Numbered from the stretch's first letter, positions 24,872 through 33,975 are shown. The stretch: 64,000 nucleotides of DNA from Geminicoccaceae bacterium (GCA_020638465.1 JACKIM010000001.1:186001-250000); one strand, 5' to 3'. Notes: a model not told the origin generated them from the letters alone. Made by a program: numbers and translations.

Positions 24872-25801
24872 CTATGGTGCCTGCGGCGGGTTTTCCCGCT
24901 TCCCGATGGAACCGGGACCGGCCGCGTCCGACGGGACGCTCACCGCACTCCCTGCCCCGGACCGAACCTCCGCGAGCCCTCCGGCCGCAGGGCATGGCTG
25001 CCGGGTGGCGAGAAAGCTGCCTGCCCGCAGGGCCATGGCCTTGCGGGCGATGACCGACTGTGCGGTCGCATGGACGATGACCGGCTGCGCTGTCTTGCCG
25101 CTGCCGGCCGAAGGTACGGACGGTCCGGCATCCTCATCTGTCACCCCTGTCACCACCAGCGTGAACAGCTCGCTGCCGGCGGTCACCAGATCGCCAACGA
25201 CCGCCCGGGCAAGTGCACGCTCGCCGGAACGTAGTGTCCGCGTCATGGCTTCCGCTGCCAGCTCCTCGTGGGTCGCATCGGGGGCTTCCGGCGTCGGGTA
25301 CGGCCGCATGCGGTGGCTACCTGGCGGGATTGCGGGTGTCGCCGAAGATGCGGATGCGGCATCTGTCCGCCGTCGGCGGCGGAAGGTCCGGCGCTTTTCG
25401 CGCAGGCTGGCCAGCAGCAGTTCGACTCCGCGCCGGGCGGGATCGCGACCGATCACATCGATGCAGTAGGAACAGAAGACGAGCAGGCGAAGGTCGGTCG
25501 GCTCGCGGTTCAGCTCGCTCTCGATCTTGCGTCTCACCAGCGGCCGCAGCCGCCGGCAGAACGCCTCGTCATCGTCACCGGCACAGCCCGCATAGGAACG
25601 GACCAGCCGGGCGACGACGGGTTCATCGAGCAGCCATGCGACCGCCCGCTCGTCGAGACCGGACGTTCCCGCCAGTTCCGCAGGCCCGGCGCCGCGCGCG
25701 GCTGCCCACGAAAAACGCCAGAAGTCCTGCGGCCCCCAGCCATGCAGGGGGCCGGCCAGACGATCGTCGAAGATGCGGAACCCATGGCTCATGACCGCCA
25801 T
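24872..25801 (-). CDS. Uncharacterised protein with HTH-like N terminus
   Basis: I do not recognise this 309-residue protein. Residues 15-60 (QDFWRFSWAAARGAGPAEL and following) are helical and contain an HTH-like stretch (AELAGTSGLDERAVAWLLDE). Residues 65-130 are arginine-rich and helical, with two cysteines in FCSYC and a GRDPARRGVELLLASL segment. From about 140 on the protein is low-complexity (A, P, S, T, G), probably disordered. Similar small-terminase- or transposon-regulator-like folds show such an N terminus, but this is a guess. The ATG at 25801 has GAGTGAAG upstream; GTG at 25807 is possible. It precedes spoVR on the same strand. Confidence 0.6.
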   Translation of the reverse strand: MAVMSHGFRIFDDRLAGPLHGWGPQDFWRFSWAAARGAGPAELAGTSGLDERAVAWLLDEPVVARLVRSYAGCAGDDDEAFCRRLRPLVRRKIESELNREPTDLRLLVFCSYCIDVIGRDPARRGVELLLASLREKRRTFRRRRRTDAASASSATPAIPPGSHRMRPYPTPEAPDATHEELAAEAMTRTLRSGERALARAVVGDLVTAGSELFTLVVTGVTDEDAGPSVPSAGSGKTAQPVIVHATAQSVIARKAMALRAGSFLATRQPCPAAGGLAEVRSGAGSAVSVPSDAAGPGSIGKRENPPQAP

Positions 25802-25870
25802 CTTCACTCAAGATAGCGGTAATTTCAAGGATTATTTTCTTATTCAAGTCATCGACCCGGGTCTGCCGGC

Positions 25871-26623
25871 TCAGTTGGCGCCTTCACCGGAACGCGCTTC
25901 ATCGACCAGCGCGGCCAGATTGGCGACCGGTACCGCACCGGGGATGATCGTGTCGCCGAGCACGAAGCTCGGAGTGCCGGAGATGCCGAGCGATCGGCCG
26001 AGTTCCAGCGTGCTGGCAATCTGGGCCGCGACATCCTCGCTCTCCATGTCCTCCTTGAGCCTGTCGACATCGAGATTGCTGCGCTCCGCCAGCCGCTCGA
26101 TCGCGGCCATCGACATGTCGGAGGCGGTCATCAGCGCATTGTGGAAGGTCTCGTAGGCTCCCTGCTTCTTGGCAGCAAGGGCCGCGCGCGATGCCCGCAG
26201 GCTGTCCTCGCCGAGGATGGGAAATTCCTTGAGCACGAACCGCAGCCTGGTGTCGCGGGCGATCAGCGACTGCAGGCCGGCATTCATGCTGCGGCAGTAA
26301 CCGCAGCGATAATCGAAGAACTCGACGAGAGTGACATCGCCGTCGGGATTGATGACCCCGTCGCGGTCATCGTGGAAGATCTCGTCGGACTGGGTGAGAA
26401 GGGCCTGTTTCTGGCGGGCCTCGTCCTCGGCCTTCTGACGGTTCTGGTATTCCTCGATCGCCTGCAGGATGACCTCCGGTTCGCGCATCAGATAATCCTT
26501 GACGATGCGTTCGACCTGGTCGACCGGTAGGTCCTTGCCACTGTCCTGGGCGATCGCAGGGACGGCCGCAACGAGGCTGCCGACACCGATCGCGGCCAGC
26601 AGGCCGAGGAAAACATGGCGCAT
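25871..26623 (-). CDS. DsbA-family thiol:disulfide interchange protein
   Basis: This 250-residue periplasmic oxidoreductase has a signal peptide (1-25, ending AIAQ), a charged helical segment (35-85) and a thioredoxin-fold DsbA domain. The active site is C107-G-Y-C110 (FFDYRCGYCRSM) and the cis-proline loop is GTPSFVLG. It resembles Com1/ScsC/BdbD-like proteins; the N-terminal helical segment suggests an oligomeric isomerase or oxidase. The ATG at 26623 has an AAAGGTGA ribosome site. The M48 peptidase gene would be its upstream operon partner, now separated by an insertion sequence. Confidence 0.9.
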   Translation of the reverse strand: MRHVFLGLLAAIGVGSLVAAVPAIAQDSGKDLPVDQVERIVKDYLMREPEVILQAIEEYQNRQKAEDEARQKQALLTQSDEIFHDDRDGVINPDGDVTLVEFFDYRCGYCRSMNAGLQSLIARDTRLRFVLKEFPILGEDSLRASRAALAAKKQGAYETFHNALMTASDMSMAAIERLAERSNLDVDRLKEDMESEDVAAQIASTLELGRSLGISGTPSFVLGDTIIPGAVPVANLAALVDEARSGEGAN

Positions 26624-26757
26624 GGGTTCACCTTTCATCTTGAACAGGATTCCAGCCCAACAGGGACAGACCATTATGCCGCAGGTTGGCCGTTCGCGGG
26701 TGAGATTTCTAGGCGACGACCGGAACAATAGCCATTCACATCTGCGAAAAGTGGCGT

Positions 26758-27754
26758 AGTGCCTATCCGCTTGGCTCAGGCTCGTCTATATGTTGTGTTG
26801 AGCGCTTAGGTCGGTCTTTTGCATGTCCCGTCCCGATTTTCCACGCACGCTTTCCGAGTTTCAAGCTCGGTTCGGCTCCGAGGAAGCCTGCCGGCACTAC
26901 CTCGTGGCGTGCCGATGGCCGGATGGCTATCGCTGCCCACGCTGCGGCGGCAGTTCCGCATTCGAGGTGTCGTCGCGAGATCTGTTGCAGTGCAAGTCAT
27001 GCCGGCATCAGACCTCGGTCACCGCAGGCACGGTCCTGCACCGCACGCGCCTTCCGCTTCGCTCGTGGTTCTCGGCCGCCTATCTGGTGACCACGCACAC
27101 GCCTGGTTTTTCGGCAGTTCAGTTGCAACGGCAGCTCGGCTTGGCGCGTTACGAGACGGCCTGGACGATGCTGCAGAAGCTGCGCCGCGCGATGCTGCGA
27201 CCGGAGCGGGATCGCATCTCGGGCACGGTGGAGGTCGACGAAGCCTATGTCGGCGGTGTCGAGTCGGGGCGCCGCGGCGGACGCCAGCGTGACAGCACGA
27301 AATCCATCGTCGCTGGCGCCGTCGAGGTGCGTGGCAACGGCTCCGGTCGGATCAGGCTCGCCGTCGTCGAGGATCTGTCCGCCAGCTCGCTGACCACCTT
27401 CGTCGAGACGTCGGTCGAGCCAGGTAGCATCGTGTTGACCGATGGATGGCAAGGCTATGCTCCGCTGCGCACGAGCTACGACCACCAGCCGTCGACCGTC
27501 GGAGATCCGAAGAATGCCGCCAAGCTCCTACCGCGAGTCCACAGGACCTTCTCCAATCTCAAGACCTGGCTGAAGGGAACTCATCACGGTGTCGGTGCGA
27601 AGCACTTGCCGCACTATGTCGACGAGTTCGTCTTTCGCTTCAATCGCCGTCGCACGCCGATGGCTGCCTTTCAGTCTCTGCTCGGGCTGACCGCTCGGCA
27701 CCCACCAACGACATACAAGATGTTGTACCAAGCTGAGCCAAGCGGATAGGCACT
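26758..27754 (+). mobile_element. Intact IS1595-family insertion sequence (997 bp)
   Basis: The element is bounded by terminal inverted repeats whose outer 22 bases are identical (from 26758 inward and from 27754 inward, each beginning AGTGCCTATCCG). It is flanked by a perfect 8-bp target duplication AGTGGCGT (26750-26757 and 27755-27762), the length typical of IS1595. It carries one intact transposase gene. The right duplication touches the last base of the M48 peptidase stop codon, so the insertion left that gene intact but moved dsbA about 1 kb away. Perfect ends and duplication indicate a recent, probably still functional copy. Confidence 0.93.
26823..27749 (+). CDS. IS1595-family (ISXO2-like) transposase
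   Basis: This 308-residue transposase begins with a zinc-ribbon (YRCPRCGG and QCKSCRHQTS) that is typical of IS1595. The ISXO2-like DDE-type catalytic domain follows: first acidic residue in VEVDEAYVGG, second in VLTDGWQGY, and a late HRTFSNLKTWLKGTHHG segment where this family commonly has N or E as the third residue. FVFRFNRR near the C terminus is also characteristic. The stop codon lies inside the right terminal repeat. No frameshift or stop disrupts it. Confidence 0.93.
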   Translation: MSRPDFPRTLSEFQARFGSEEACRHYLVACRWPDGYRCPRCGGSSAFEVSSRDLLQCKSCRHQTSVTAGTVLHRTRLPLRSWFSAAYLVTTHTPGFSAVQLQRQLGLARYETAWTMLQKLRRAMLRPERDRISGTVEVDEAYVGGVESGRRGGRQRDSTKSIVAGAVEVRGNGSGRIRLAVVEDLSASSLTTFVETSVEPGSIVLTDGWQGYAPLRTSYDHQPSTVGDPKNAAKLLPRVHRTFSNLKTWLKGTHHGVGAKHLPHYVDEFVFRFNRRRTPMAAFQSLLGLTARHPPTTYKMLYQAEPSG

Positions 27755-27761
27755 AGTGGCG

Positions 27762-29123
27762 TTATCCGGCTTCCATGTCGCTGACCGCACGTTCGAGGTC
27801 GAGCAGATGCACCCAGCCCGGGTCGCCCTGCGAGATGCGTTTCTTCGCCTGGGCCAGATAGAGCTGGGCATCGTCGCGATTGCGCAGCAGCATCGCATGT
27901 TCGGCCAGGGCAAGGGCAGCCTCGCCATCGTGGCCGTCGCGTCCGTAGGCGAGGCCGAGGAAACGCCAGACGGAGGGGTTCTGCGGCTCGATCACGGAGG
28001 CCTCGCGCAGCAGGTCGATCGCCTGGCCGGGATCGCCGCCGGATTCCATCAGCGCCCGGGCGAGGCCCACCTTGAGCAGGGCGGAATCGCCCACCTCCCG
28101 GTTGGCCTTGCGGTAGGGTGCAACGGCCGCCGCGACATCGCCGGTCTCGAACAGGATCTGCCCCTTGAGCTCGTTGAACCATGGGTCGTCGGGTTCGCGG
28201 GCGAGAAGCTGGTCGATCAGCTCCAGCGACTGCGGGATATCGGAGGAGCGGTAATAGGCGATCGCACGGGCATAGATGTCGGGGATGGTATCGCCCTGCC
28301 ACTTGCGAAAAACCTGGTTGCGATTGTCGAGAAAGCCGTCGAGCTTGGCCACCATGCGTGCATGTTCGATATCGTCCAGCCTGCTTTCATGCTCGCCCTT
28401 GAGCGGCGACTGATCGACCTGGTTGACGAGGAAGGCGATACGATTGCGCGTGAGCGGGTGGGTACGCAGGAATTCGCTGCCATCGACATTGATGCGCAGA
28501 TTCTGGTTTTCCAGGATCTGGAAGAACTGGAGCAACCCCTCGGGCGAGCGTCCGGCCTGCTCGAGGTAACCGATGGCGGCCTGGTCGGCGGACTGTTCCT
28601 GCGCCCGGCTGAAAGCGAGCAGGTTGCGCTGGGCCACCGTGGCCCCCCCGGCGACAATCGCCGTGCCAAGCTGAGGTGCACCGGCAACGGCGGCCGCTGC
28701 GCCAAGCAGCGCGCCGATCAACGCCTCGGCGGCTGCATTCTGGCTCTCCTTGCCGATTCGCGACAGATGGCCGCCGGCGATATGACCGGTTTCATGGGCG
28801 ATCACGCCAGCCACCTGATCGAGGCTCTCGCTGCGCATCAGCAGGCCGGTGTTGATGAACAGGTTCTGCCCACCCGCGACGAAGGCGTTCAGCCGCGGAT
28901 CGGCGATCATGTAGATCTTCACCGAATCCGGATCGAGCCCGGCTGCGGAGAACAACGGGTCGGCCACGCCCGCGAGGATGCGTTCGATCTCCTCGTCGCG
29001 GATGAGCTGCTGGGCAACGGCCGACTGCACGGCAAGCATCAGCGCCAGCAAGGCCAGCACCAGCCTTGCCCGGAAACTCCTCGACCGCGCCCTCGGGCCG
29101 CTGGTCCCCATTGCGATGTCCAT
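27762..29123 (-). CDS. M48 family metalloprotease with TPR repeats (BepA-like)
   Basis: This 453-residue periplasmic zinc peptidase has a signal peptide (about 1-38, cleavage after AVAQ), the zinc motif H110-E-T-G-H114, the downstream E/AD motif in EQSADQAAIGYL, and a C-terminal tetratricopeptide region (about 285-450). BepA-type proteins degrade or help assemble outer-membrane beta-barrels such as LptD and BamA, and disulfide formation is part of that process, which fits the neighbouring DsbA-family gene downstream. The TAA stop abuts the insertion sequence target duplication. Two 24-bp direct repeats lie just upstream of the start. Confidence 0.92.
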   Translation of the reverse strand: MDIAMGTSGPRARSRSFRARLVLALLALMLAVQSAVAQQLIRDEEIERILAGVADPLFSAAGLDPDSVKIYMIADPRLNAFVAGGQNLFINTGLLMRSESLDQVAGVIAHETGHIAGGHLSRIGKESQNAAAEALIGALLGAAAAVAGAPQLGTAIVAGGATVAQRNLLAFSRAQEQSADQAAIGYLEQAGRSPEGLLQFFQILENQNLRINVDGSEFLRTHPLTRNRIAFLVNQVDQSPLKGEHESRLDDIEHARMVAKLDGFLDNRNQVFRKWQGDTIPDIYARAIAYYRSSDIPQSLELIDQLLAREPDDPWFNELKGQILFETGDVAAAVAPYRKANREVGDSALLKVGLARALMESGGDPGQAIDLLREASVIEPQNPSVWRFLGLAYGRDGHDGEAALALAEHAMLLRNRDDAQLYLAQAKKRISQGDPGWVHLLDLERAVSDMEAG

Positions 29124-29155
29124 GGTCGAACAGGTCTCCCGACAAACCTTGGGCC

Positions 29156-29205
29156 AGACAAGGGCAGCAAGCTGCCTACCTAGACAAGGGCAGCAAGCTG
29201 CCTAC
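29156..29205. repeat. Two 24-bp direct repeats with internal palindrome
   Basis: The unit AGACAAGGGCAGCAAGCTGC + CTAC occurs at 29156-29179 and 29182-29205 (26-bp period). Each contains the palindrome GGCAGCAAGCTGCC. It lies 33 bp upstream of the M48 peptidase start, in its probable leader or promoter, and could be a pair of regulator sites or a REP-like unit. Confidence 0.75.
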
Positions 29206-29272
29206 GATGCCTTTACCTTACCAGCATTCTGCCATTATGGCACCATTGAGTAACCATTTGCTTAAGGAAGGA

Positions 29273-30454
29273 TCAGCGGCCGAACGTGCGGATCCATGTT
29301 TCGAACTGTGCACACGCACGCTCGATCTGCCCTGTCTCGCCGGCAAACGAGAAGCGCACGAACCGGTGTCCGCGCACCGGGTCGAAATCCACACCCGGTG
29401 TTATGGCAATACCGGTATCGGCCAGCAGCCGGCTGCAGAATCCGATCGAATCGTCGCTGTAACGGCCGATATCGGCGTAGGCGTAGAAAGCTCCTTCGGC
29501 CGGAGCGATCCGGTCGATACCGGCGCGTGCGAGGGAGGCCAGCACGAGGTCGCGATGCTTGCGGTAGGTGTCCACTCGTGGCCGCAACTCGGCCTCCGCC
29601 TTCAGCGCCGCGATGGCAGCATGTTGGCCGATGGCCGATGCCGAGATGTAGAGGTTCTGTCCCAGCCGTTCGACGGCGGCAGTGAGATCAGCCGGCAGAA
29701 CCAGCCAGCCGATGCGCCAGCCGGTCATGGCGAAGAACTTCGAGAAACTGTTGACGACGATGGCGTTGTCCGTGTGACGCAGGACCGTCGTCGCCGGGCG
29801 CTCGTAGGTGATTCCGTGATAGATCTCGTCGGCCACCAGCCTTGCGTCCTGCGCGTCGCACCAGTGGGCGATGGCGGCCAGGTCGTCGTCGCCGATCATC
29901 GAGCCGGTGGGATTGGCAGGGCTGGCGATGACCAGCCCGTCGATCGCTCCCTCTCTGACGACAAGTGCATCGAGTTCCGCCAGTGTCGGCTGAAAGCCGT
30001 TTTCCAGCTTTGCCTCCATGCGCACCACCTCGATGCCGAGCGCTTCAAGGGTGTTGCGGTAGCAGGGATAGGACGGATCGGCGACGGCCACCCGATCCCC
30101 CTTGTCGAAGGCTGCCAGAAATGCCAGCACGAACCCGCCGGAGGCTCCCGCCGTCACCGCGATCCGTTCTGTTGCGACCGTCGTCCCATGCCATCGCCGG
30201 TAGAGGTCGGCGATACCCTCGCGCAGCTCGCCGATGCCGAACGCATTGGTGTAGCCGACCGGTCTTTCCCGCAGGCAGCGGGTCGCAGCCTCGATCACCG
30301 ATGGGGGAGCGCCCCCGCCGGGCTCTCCCAGTTCCATGTGCAGCACGGTTCCGCCCGCCGCTTCGCGGGCATTGGCCTCGCGCAGGACGTCCATGGCGAG
30401 AAAGGGGCTGATCCGGCTGCGTTGCGAAGGTTGCACGACAGAATCCCACGTCAT
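29273..30454 (-). CDS. Class I/II PLP-dependent aminotransferase
   Basis: This 393-residue fold-type I aminotransferase has the PLP-binding lysine K239 in NSFSKFFAMTGWRIGW, the ASPANPTG motif, the aspartate/tyrosine pair in VADEIYHGITY, and an arginine near the C terminus (RFVRFSFAG) that would bind the substrate carboxylate. It is closest in character to aspartate/aromatic aminotransferases of the AspC/PatA-like group; the precise amino donor is not predictable. It is a single-gene unit between rne and the M48 gene, all on the minus strand. Confidence 0.88.
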   Translation of the reverse strand: MTWDSVVQPSQRSRISPFLAMDVLREANAREAAGGTVLHMELGEPGGGAPPSVIEAATRCLRERPVGYTNAFGIGELREGIADLYRRWHGTTVATERIAVTAGASGGFVLAFLAAFDKGDRVAVADPSYPCYRNTLEALGIEVVRMEAKLENGFQPTLAELDALVVREGAIDGLVIASPANPTGSMIGDDDLAAIAHWCDAQDARLVADEIYHGITYERPATTVLRHTDNAIVVNSFSKFFAMTGWRIGWLVLPADLTAAVERLGQNLYISASAIGQHAAIAALKAEAELRPRVDTYRKHRDLVLASLARAGIDRIAPAEGAFYAYADIGRYSDDSIGFCSRLLADTGIAITPGVDFDPVRGHRFVRFSFAGETGQIERACAQFETWIRTFGR

Positions 30455-30558
30455 TACCGTTCCGGCACGACCTCGCGAACGATCGACCGGGAAACGCTAC
30501 GGGACATCAGGACAGGGAGCCGCAATCGACCGGTCCCCTGTCCGATGAGAGACCCGGA

Positions 30559-33450
30559 TCAGCGGACCCAACGACTCCACCAGCCACGGCGGACCTCGCC
30601 GTCATCCTCGCTCTCGTCGATGTCGGAAGCGGGTGCGGATGGGCTCTCGCCTTCGTCGGTTCCCGCTGACGCCTGCGGCTGTTCGACCGTCGCGTCAGCA
30701 ACCAGTGCCACCGGGGCTTCTTCGACGGCTGGCACCGATTCCGATGTAGCGAATTCGTCCACCCTTGGCTCTTCGGGCCTTGGCTCTTCGGGCGATTCCA
30801 CGGCGATATCGGCAGCAGGTTCGACATGCGTCTCATCCGCCCGCCCGGTCTCCTCCCGCACTTCACGTCCTTGCACCCCGTCCGGCTGTGCCTCACCGGC
30901 CGGCGATTCGTCCAGCTGCGATGGTTCGGCCGGAGATACGGGCCCGACGCTGTCCTCGGTCATTGTCGCCTCGGAGACAGCCACGACCTCGTCGATCACC
31001 GCGGCATGGGCAGCAACGGCTTCGGGGTCGGCCGGGGATTCGTTGCCACCAGCGTCCTCACCGGCAGCAGCATCCGCCTTGCGGGACCGCGTGCGACGGC
31101 GACGACGGCGCGGCCTGTCCTCCTCCCCGTCTTCGGCCGATGCACCATCGGCCGACGGCGCATCACCTGCCGGCACCTCATTGCCGGGCTCCTCGACGGG
31201 AACATCAATGGCCGCATCAGCCGACACCGGCGGTTGCTCGTCCGTCCCGGGTGCCGATTCGGCAGGCTCGGCCTGGCGACGCGAGCGGCGACGACGGCGC
31301 GTACGGACCTCCCTCTCGCCCGACTTCGCCTCCGGCTCCTCCTGCGCAGAATCGCCAACGCCCGCATCGTCAGCCGGTTCGGCAGTCTCGTCGTCATCGA
31401 CATCGCCAGCCTGACGGTGCTCACCGGCCATGGTCGGCGAATCATCCTGCTGGTCACTGCCGCCGCGGCGGCGGCGACGGCGGCGACGGCGCTTGTTCCG
31501 GCCACGCCCGTCATCCTCATCCTCGCCGTTCTGCGTCGGGGAAGCCTGTCCCTTGTCGCTACCGCGATCACCCCGCTCCCCACCACGCGTCGATGCGGGT
31601 GCGGATGCGGACGACTCGCCCTCCTCGACCGCCTCGCCATCGACCGTGCGCTTGACGGATTGCACCTCCATGTGCGGCGCATGCAACTCTGCATCGACCT
31701 GAACCGACACGTCGATGTCGTAGCGCTCCTCCAGTTGCACCAGGATATCGCGCTTGTTGTTCAACAGGTAGAGACCGACATCGACGGGCAGAGTTAATGA
31801 CAGCTCGGCAATCTCGTTCTTGATACCTTCTTCCTGGACCAGGCGCAGTGCCTGAAGGGCGCAGCTTTCGGTGGAGCGGATCACCCCCAGCCCCGAACAT
31901 GTCGGACAGACCTGCGAGGAAAGCTCCTGCAGGCTGGCCCGCAGGCGCTGGCGCGACAGTTCCAGCAGGCCGAACATGCTGATCTTGCCGACCTGAAGGC
32001 GCGCACGGTCGATTTTCAGCGCCTCTCGGAAACGGCGCTCGACCTGCCGCTGATGCCGCATTTCGGCCATGTCGATGAAGTCGATGACGATAAGGCCGGC
32101 GAGATCGCGCAACCGCAACTGCCGGGCAACCTCGTCGGCCGCTTCGAGATTGGTCTTGAGCGCCGTCTCGTCGATGTGCCGTTCACGGGTCGAACGCCCG
32201 GAATTGACGTCGATGGCCGTCAGTGCCTCGGTCGTGTGGATCACGATCGACCCGCCGGACGGTAAATACACGGTGGGGCTGTGCATCGCATCGAGCTGAT
32301 CCTCGACCTTGTAGCGATAGAACAGCGGCAACTCGTCCTTGTACTGCTTCACGTTCCGAGCACGGCTGGGCATCATCATCTGCATCAGCCGCTTGGCCAC
32401 GCGATAGCTGGCCTCTCCCTCGACAAGCACTTCCTCGATATCGCGCGAGTAGAGATCGCGAACCGCGCGCTTGATCAGATCGCCCTCGGCATAGATCAAC
32501 GCGGGGGCCACGCTTTCCAGCGTCGTCTCGCGAATGTCGCTCCACTGGCGCAGGAGGAAGTCATAGTCGCGCTTGATCTCCGACTTGTTGCGCTGCTGGC
32601 CGGCGGTGCGGACGATCAGCCCCATTCCTTCGGGGACTTCCATCTCCTGGGTAATGGATTTCAACCGTCGGCGATCATTGGCATTGGCGATCTTCCGGCT
32701 GATACCGCCGCCGCGCGGGGTGTTGGGCATCAGCACGCAATAACGTCCGGCGAGGGACAGGTAGGTCGTCAGCGCCGCTCCCTTGTTGCCGCGCTCCTCC
32801 TTGACCACCTGCACGAGCAGGATCTGCCGGCGCTTGATGACTTCCTGGATCTTGTAGGACCGGATCAGGCGCGCGCGCATCCGCGCCTGGGCATCGACCA
32901 CGTCCGCGGTCTCCTCCTCGGCATCGACGGTAACCGAGGCCTCGCGTCTCGATGCCTCCATCCGGGCGGCAGCGGTGGCGTCATCGATATCCTCATCCTC
33001 GGCCTCGTCCGCCCCCGCATCGGCACTCCCGCCGTCATCATCGGCGACAGGTGCATCGTCCTCGTCCGAAGACGATCCCCCATCGCCGGACTCCTGCGCA
33101 TCGGAAACAGTCTCGCTGTCGCCTTCGTGATCACCGTGCCCCTCGTCGCCCGTTTCATGGGCATGCTCACGCTCCATGCGTTCGAGCATTTCACGGTCGG
33201 CTTGCGGGATCTGGTAATAATCCGGGTGAATTTCGCTGAAGGCCAGAAAGCCGTGGCGGTCGCCGCCATAATCAACGAACGCCGCCTGCAGCGACGGCTC
33301 GACGCGGGTCACCTTGGCAAGATAGATATTGCCCTTGAGTTGCTTTTTGGTCGATGTCTCGAAATCAAAATCGCAGAGCTGGTCCTTGTCGACGACGACG
33401 ACCCGTGTCTCTTCGGCATGGGTCGCATCGATCAGCATTCTTTTCGTCAT
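30559..33450 (-). CDS. rne: Ribonuclease E
   Basis: This 963-residue endoribonuclease initiates mRNA decay and processes rRNA and tRNA. It has the RNase E/G N terminus MLIDATHAEETRVVVVD, then an S1 domain interrupted by a long acidic insertion (about residues 90-195). The DNase I-like core has catalytic aspartates in LTAIDVNSG and LIVIDFIDM, and the zinc-link is CPTC. The final 400 residues are low-complexity and alternate arginine-rich blocks (RRRRRR, RSRRQAEP) with acidic stretches, forming the degradosome scaffold and RNA-binding tail. The ATG at 33450 has a GGAGA site; upstream in-frame codons are unlikely. A strong promoter and long leader precede it. Confidence 0.95.
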   Translation of the reverse strand: MTKRMLIDATHAEETRVVVVDKDQLCDFDFETSTKKQLKGNIYLAKVTRVEPSLQAAFVDYGGDRHGFLAFSEIHPDYYQIPQADREMLERMEREHAHETGDEGHGDHEGDSETVSDAQESGDGGSSSDEDDAPVADDDGGSADAGADEAEDEDIDDATAAARMEASRREASVTVDAEEETADVVDAQARMRARLIRSYKIQEVIKRRQILLVQVVKEERGNKGAALTTYLSLAGRYCVLMPNTPRGGGISRKIANANDRRRLKSITQEMEVPEGMGLIVRTAGQQRNKSEIKRDYDFLLRQWSDIRETTLESVAPALIYAEGDLIKRAVRDLYSRDIEEVLVEGEASYRVAKRLMQMMMPSRARNVKQYKDELPLFYRYKVEDQLDAMHSPTVYLPSGGSIVIHTTEALTAIDVNSGRSTRERHIDETALKTNLEAADEVARQLRLRDLAGLIVIDFIDMAEMRHQRQVERRFREALKIDRARLQVGKISMFGLLELSRQRLRASLQELSSQVCPTCSGLGVIRSTESCALQALRLVQEEGIKNEIAELSLTLPVDVGLYLLNNKRDILVQLEERYDIDVSVQVDAELHAPHMEVQSVKRTVDGEAVEEGESSASAPASTRGGERGDRGSDKGQASPTQNGEDEDDGRGRNKRRRRRRRRRGGSDQQDDSPTMAGEHRQAGDVDDDETAEPADDAGVGDSAQEEPEAKSGEREVRTRRRRRSRRQAEPAESAPGTDEQPPVSADAAIDVPVEEPGNEVPAGDAPSADGASAEDGEEDRPRRRRRRTRSRKADAAAGEDAGGNESPADPEAVAAHAAVIDEVVAVSEATMTEDSVGPVSPAEPSQLDESPAGEAQPDGVQGREVREETGRADETHVEPAADIAVESPEEPRPEEPRVDEFATSESVPAVEEAPVALVADATVEQPQASAGTDEGESPSAPASDIDESEDDGEVRRGWWSRWVR

Positions 33451-33771
33451 CTGGGTGAATCTCCGACCGGAGCACGGACAGCGGCCTCGGCACGCGAGCC
33501 CGGTCACGATCATACGGGTTGGTCCAGCGCACGATCGAACCGCGGGGCCCGGAGGCCGGCTTGTTCATCGATGGTGACGGCTGGCGCATGTTGTCCTTTG
33601 GTTTTTCGATGCCGGAGGGCCGGCCTGCCTGCGTCAGGCGCAGGGGCAATCCTGGCCACTTTGGCGGATTTGCAACCGCTGGGTTCTTTGACGGATCTGA
33701 CGGCATGAACTCAGCGACCTTCGCCAGGTCGTGCGTAAGCTGATATTCTGCGCATCGTCTTTCGATCCATC
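33451..33771 (-). promoter_or_regulatory. Long 5' leader of rne
   Basis: If transcription starts near 33771, the rne mRNA carries a leader of about 320 nt with no credible gene. It includes a perfect stem-loop around 33628-33644 (CCTGCG TCAGG CGCAGG on the plus strand). E. coli rne has a similarly long leader (about 360 nt) that RNase E itself cleaves for autoregulation; the same logic here is inference. Together with 33807-33975 this is the gene-poor stretch between rne and amiC. Confidence 0.5.
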
Positions 33772-33777
33772 CGTGAT

Positions 33778-33806
33778 ATTATAGGGTCTGTCACTGCGTG
33801 CTACAA
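33778..33806 (-). promoter_or_regulatory. Strong sigma70-type promoter of rne
   Basis: On the minus strand the site is TTGTAG, 17 bp, TATAAT: a perfect -10 box with ideal spacing. It points toward rne. The same bases read on the plus strand give TACAAT (33802-33807), a possible -10 for amiC, so the two promoters may overlap back to back. Confidence 0.6.
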
Positions 33807-33975
33807 TCCACTAATGTCGTTTCTGGACAGCGTCGTGCATCCCACGCAAATCGCGAACAGCCTGCCCGGGTCCAGGGATGCGAGCTCACTCATGAGGATT
33901 CTGGAACCATCTGAGCGCATGATCGCCGGTATTGATGAGATTTGCCCGAAATCGACCCGTTTCGCGGGCCTGGCG

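Noticed and set aside
29066..31414. 782-residue plus-strand frame across the aminotransferase and rne end
   Set aside because: Serine/threonine-rich mirror of the arginine-rich rne tail; crosses two genes of the other strand.
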